Shown: positions 5,304 to 7,125 of the stretch, piece by piece
How positions within the stretch are numbered: the first letter of the stretch is position 1
How the letters are laid out: each line of letters opens with the position of its first letter
Source: an uncultured Mycoplasma sp.
GTDB taxonomy: Bacteria > Bacillota_I > Bacilli_A > RF39 > UBA660
DNA: 7,125 nt
NCBI GenBank assembly: GCA_905209745.1
Contig: CAJLUG010000049.1
Location: 1 to 7,125 of the forward strand
Reading direction: 5' to 3'
Notes under the pieces: model-generated
What the model saw: only the letters and a program-made list of their open reading frames with translations
The model's database searches: none
Told to the model about the DNA's origin: nothing
Made by a program: the position numbers and the translations under genes

Positions 5304-6944
5304 TTATAAATGATAATATTTCATAAGATGATTATAGTCTTTTTCTACCATTTCTGTAATATGTACACCAAAGTTTATTGGATAAGCGCTAATAATTCCA
5401 TCAAACACAATGTTTCCTTTATATTCTACTAATGATGTTGTTATAAAGCAAGGCACTTGTTGATATGGTATTATTTGATCTATATTGCAATTTAACCCTT
5501 TTATCATATATATTTTGTTATCTCCTATTAAGGAAGTATATTCTTCTTCATATTTAGCAAGTACAAAGTGCGTTCTAAATCCTTTTTTAAATCCATCTAA
5601 TGATTCTAATTCTTCTTTTTTTAAATTATAAGGATTCTTATCTATAAACTCTTGTATTATCCTATCTTTATTTTCCCATAACTTTTCTATAATATCTGTT
5701 AACTTTTTAGGATCTAGTGCTTTTTTCTTATATATTTTAAAGTTTGGTTTTATATTATATTTTTGATTTGTATATTCTAATAAAGCCATGTATATTTTAT
5801 AGAATAAATCAGATTCTTTTTCACCAAAGCATGCTTGTTGTTGAGGGTGATAGTTAAGTTCTTTCTTACCCACCATTTCTTGTTCTTTTCTTTGTAATTC
5901 TTTTTGCATATTCGGTGTTAATCCATTTAATGCTCCAGATGGCATTTCATCCATTGCATCATCTAGTAATTGAATTAGTTTTGATGGTGATTTATAAATT
6001 CTTGAAAAAATTTTCTTAAGATAGTCTTTTAAATATTCTCTATCTCCATTTAATAATGCACATATTCTTATTTCTGTTATAAAATTATCCCAGTAAAAAA
6101 CAGGACCATTTGCTAGTTCTTTAAAGAATTTTTTTATTTTAGCATTACGTAAATTAAAATCATTATAAAATATCATTTTATACGTGCCTATATCCTCTTC
6201 TATTGTACCACTTGTTGCTTGCTCTTTTCTTTGATCAACTAATTCGTCAAATACTTCTAAGTATTCTTGATAAACTATGATTGGTATTCTATTATCCTCT
6301 TCTTCAATATCATTTATTCTAAAAAACAAATAATAGCTAATTAATCTATTAGATATAATATGTTGGTAAATAGTATTTTTATCTAAATCAGTAACTGCTG
6401 ATGCAAACTCTATTAATGTTGTAAGTAAACAAGCTCCTTGTATTTTCATATATCCTACAATTAATTCGTTTAATTCATCTATTTTCTTTTGTTCTTTCCA
6501 TTTTACTTTTTTGATGGCTTGTTTTACTGAATCTATGATTTCTTCTGGTATAACATATTTATTATTTTTATTATCCATAGTTATTAAAAATTTATCACGT
6601 AATGTCTTTTCTTCCCAAGCTACCTTTTCCTTTTTTTCTTTGTATTTTTTTAAGCGCTCTGCTGCCTCTTTTGCCTTACTTTCATCATGCCAATACAAGA
6701 TTAAATCTTCTGTTGTTAATTCATCCTCTTCTTGAGAAGGATTTAATAAACTTCTTAAATATTTTAATTCTCTAGATGTACATAGACTTATAATATTTTG
6801 ATAATCACTGTAGATTTCATAAATTGTCTTTATCATTTTTACTTTAGTGATTTTGTCATATTCTTTATAATTATCTACAATTTTTGTATATTCTTCATAT
6901 ACATATTCTTTTCTTTTATGATTTACTTCTTCTATCATTTTCAT
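5304..6944 (-). CDS. Uncharacterised 546-residue cytoplasmic protein
   Basis: I do not recognise the family. There is no signal peptide and no membrane helix. Visible layout: a helical N-terminal region (about 1-68, ending in a TSRELKYLRSLL-like helix); a strongly charged Lys/Glu segment at 70-120, possibly coiled coil; YVIPEEIIDSVKQAI at 130-144; GYMKIQGACLLTTLIEF at 164-180, which could be part of a small winged-helix-like unit; a helical middle to about 330; a Lys/Gln-rich polar stretch at 350-375; and a C-terminal module from about 450 with beta-rich alternation (THFVLAKYEEEYTSLIGD, then VPCFITTSLVEYKGNIVFDG at 497-516). No catalytic signature stands out; cysteines are few and not clustered as a metal site. 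The start at 6944 is supported by AAAAGGA 10 bases upstream; the Met at residue 3 is too far from it. The gene is alone between non-related neighbours and looks more AT-rich than the hydrogenase operon. Confidence 0.85.
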   Translation of the reverse strand: MKMIEEVNHKRKEYVYEEYTKIVDNYKEYDKITKVKMIKTIYEIYSDYQNIISLCTSRELKYLRSLLNPSQEEDELTTEDLILYWHDESKAKEAAERLKKYKEKKEKVAWEEKTLRDKFLITMDNKNNKYVIPEEIIDSVKQAIKKVKWKEQKKIDELNELIVGYMKIQGACLLTTLIEFASAVTDLDKNTIYQHIISNRLISYYLFFRINDIEEEDNRIPIIVYQEYLEVFDELVDQRKEQATSGTIEEDIGTYKMIFYNDFNLRNAKIKKFFKELANGPVFYWDNFITEIRICALLNGDREYLKDYLKKIFSRIYKSPSKLIQLLDDAMDEMPSGALNGLTPNMQKELQRKEQEMVGKKELNYHPQQQACFGEKESDLFYKIYMALLEYTNQKYNIKPNFKIYKKKALDPKKLTDIIEKLWENKDRIIQEFIDKNPYNLKKEELESLDGFKKGFRTHFVLAKYEEEYTSLIGDNKIYMIKGLNCNIDQIIPYQQVPCFITTSLVEYKGNIVFDGIISAYPINFGVHITEMVEKDYNHLMKYYHL

Positions 6945-6954
6945 AATTTTTAAT

Positions 6955-6961
6955 TCCTTTT
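6955..6961 (-). promoter_or_regulatory. Ribosome binding site of the 546-residue gene
   Basis: AAAAGGA on the - strand, 10 bases ahead of the ATG at 6944; weaker than the other ribosome binding sites in the window but it favours the first Met over the one two codons later. Confidence 0.6.
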
Positions 6962-6980
6962 GTTTAGATATTCATACTTG

Positions 6981-6989
6981 ATTATAGCA
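6981..6989 (-). promoter_or_regulatory. Extended -10 promoter of the 546-residue gene
   Basis: The - strand reads TGCTATAAT, a perfect -10 with the TG extension, placing transcription start near 6974 and giving a short leader of about 30 bases. No good -35 box is present at 16-18 bases upstream. Confidence 0.6.
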
Positions 6990-7009
6990 ATTCCTATTTA
7001 AAGTTGATT

Positions 7010-7063
7010 TGGCATAATAATTAAACATTATTTAAAAGGAGGGTGAAAATGGAAAGTCCTTAG
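7010..7063 (+). other. Orphan promoter-like and ribosome-binding signals with four-codon frame (possible gene remnant)
   Basis: On the + strand TGGCATAAT (7010-7018) resembles an extended -10, AAAAGGAGGG (7034-7043) is a strong ribosome binding site, and an ATG follows at 7049. The frame is only MESP before TAG (7061-7063). Skipping one base after the ATG gives MKVLSIILAKN then stop, which resembles the start of a signal peptide. It may be a decayed gene start, a very short leader peptide, or chance. Divergent from the 546-residue gene. Confidence 0.25.
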
Positions 7064-7125
7064 TATTATACTTGCTAAAAACTAAATAACAGATTTCTTC
7101 CTCACAATTATAATATCACAAGTTG

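Noticed and set aside
6511..6735. 74-residue + strand frame inside the 546-residue gene
   Set aside because: Ser/Phe/Leu-rich antisense shadow of Lys/Glu-rich coding; no signals ahead of it.
7102..7121. TCACAA direct repeat pair, 14 bases apart
   Set aside because: Two six-base copies in AT-rich sequence are expected by chance; no third copy or array is present before the window ends.

Overview
The window reads as a low-GC Firmicute-type chromosome segment, probably from a strictly anaerobic, fermentative gut-type lineage of Bacilli/Clostridia or RF39/Erysipelotrichia kind. The evidence is AT-rich coding, strong AAGGAGG-type ribosome binding sites on every gene, U-tailed hairpin terminators, a SAM-I (S-box) riboswitch, and an [FeFe]-hydrogenase. 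Tryptophan is encoded by TGG throughout, so the standard bacterial code fits. The lineage call is inference; no marker gene settles it.

Left block (1-2179, + strand): the 3' part of an [FeFe]-hydrogenase catalytic subunit overlaps by 8 bases a GltD/NfnB-like FAD and iron-sulfur NAD(P)H oxidoreductase, and a terminator follows. Together they look like an enzyme pair linking H2/H+ to the NAD(P)(H) pool.

Middle block (2190-3919, + strand): a promoter with a 19-bp spacer and a partial dyad, the hallmark of MerR-family control, precedes a two-gene operon. The operon encodes an aldo/keto reductase and a flavodoxin-domain protein with an N-terminal membrane anchor. This looks like an inducible electrophile/redox stress or carbonyl-reduction unit. 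The regulator is not in the window.

Convergent block (3940-5155, - strand): metK (S-adenosylmethionine synthetase, unusually short at 340 residues) lies behind an extended -10 promoter and a SAM-I riboswitch with its own terminator. The aptamer seems to lack the P4 helix. Its sequence supports a clear terminator/antiterminator switch and possibly a second hairpin over the metK ribosome binding site. A 12-bp hairpin shared by both strands separates metK from the flavodoxin gene.

Right block (5304-7125): a 546-residue cytoplasmic protein of unknown function on the - strand, monocistronic in this window and with its own extended -10 promoter. Divergent from it is a strong ribosome binding site leading only to a four-codon reading frame, perhaps the stub of a decayed gene.

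No tRNA, rRNA, CRISPR array, insertion sequence or prophage signature was seen. The most unusual items are the hydrogenase/GltD-like pair, the P4-less SAM-I leader, and the uncharacterised 546-residue protein.
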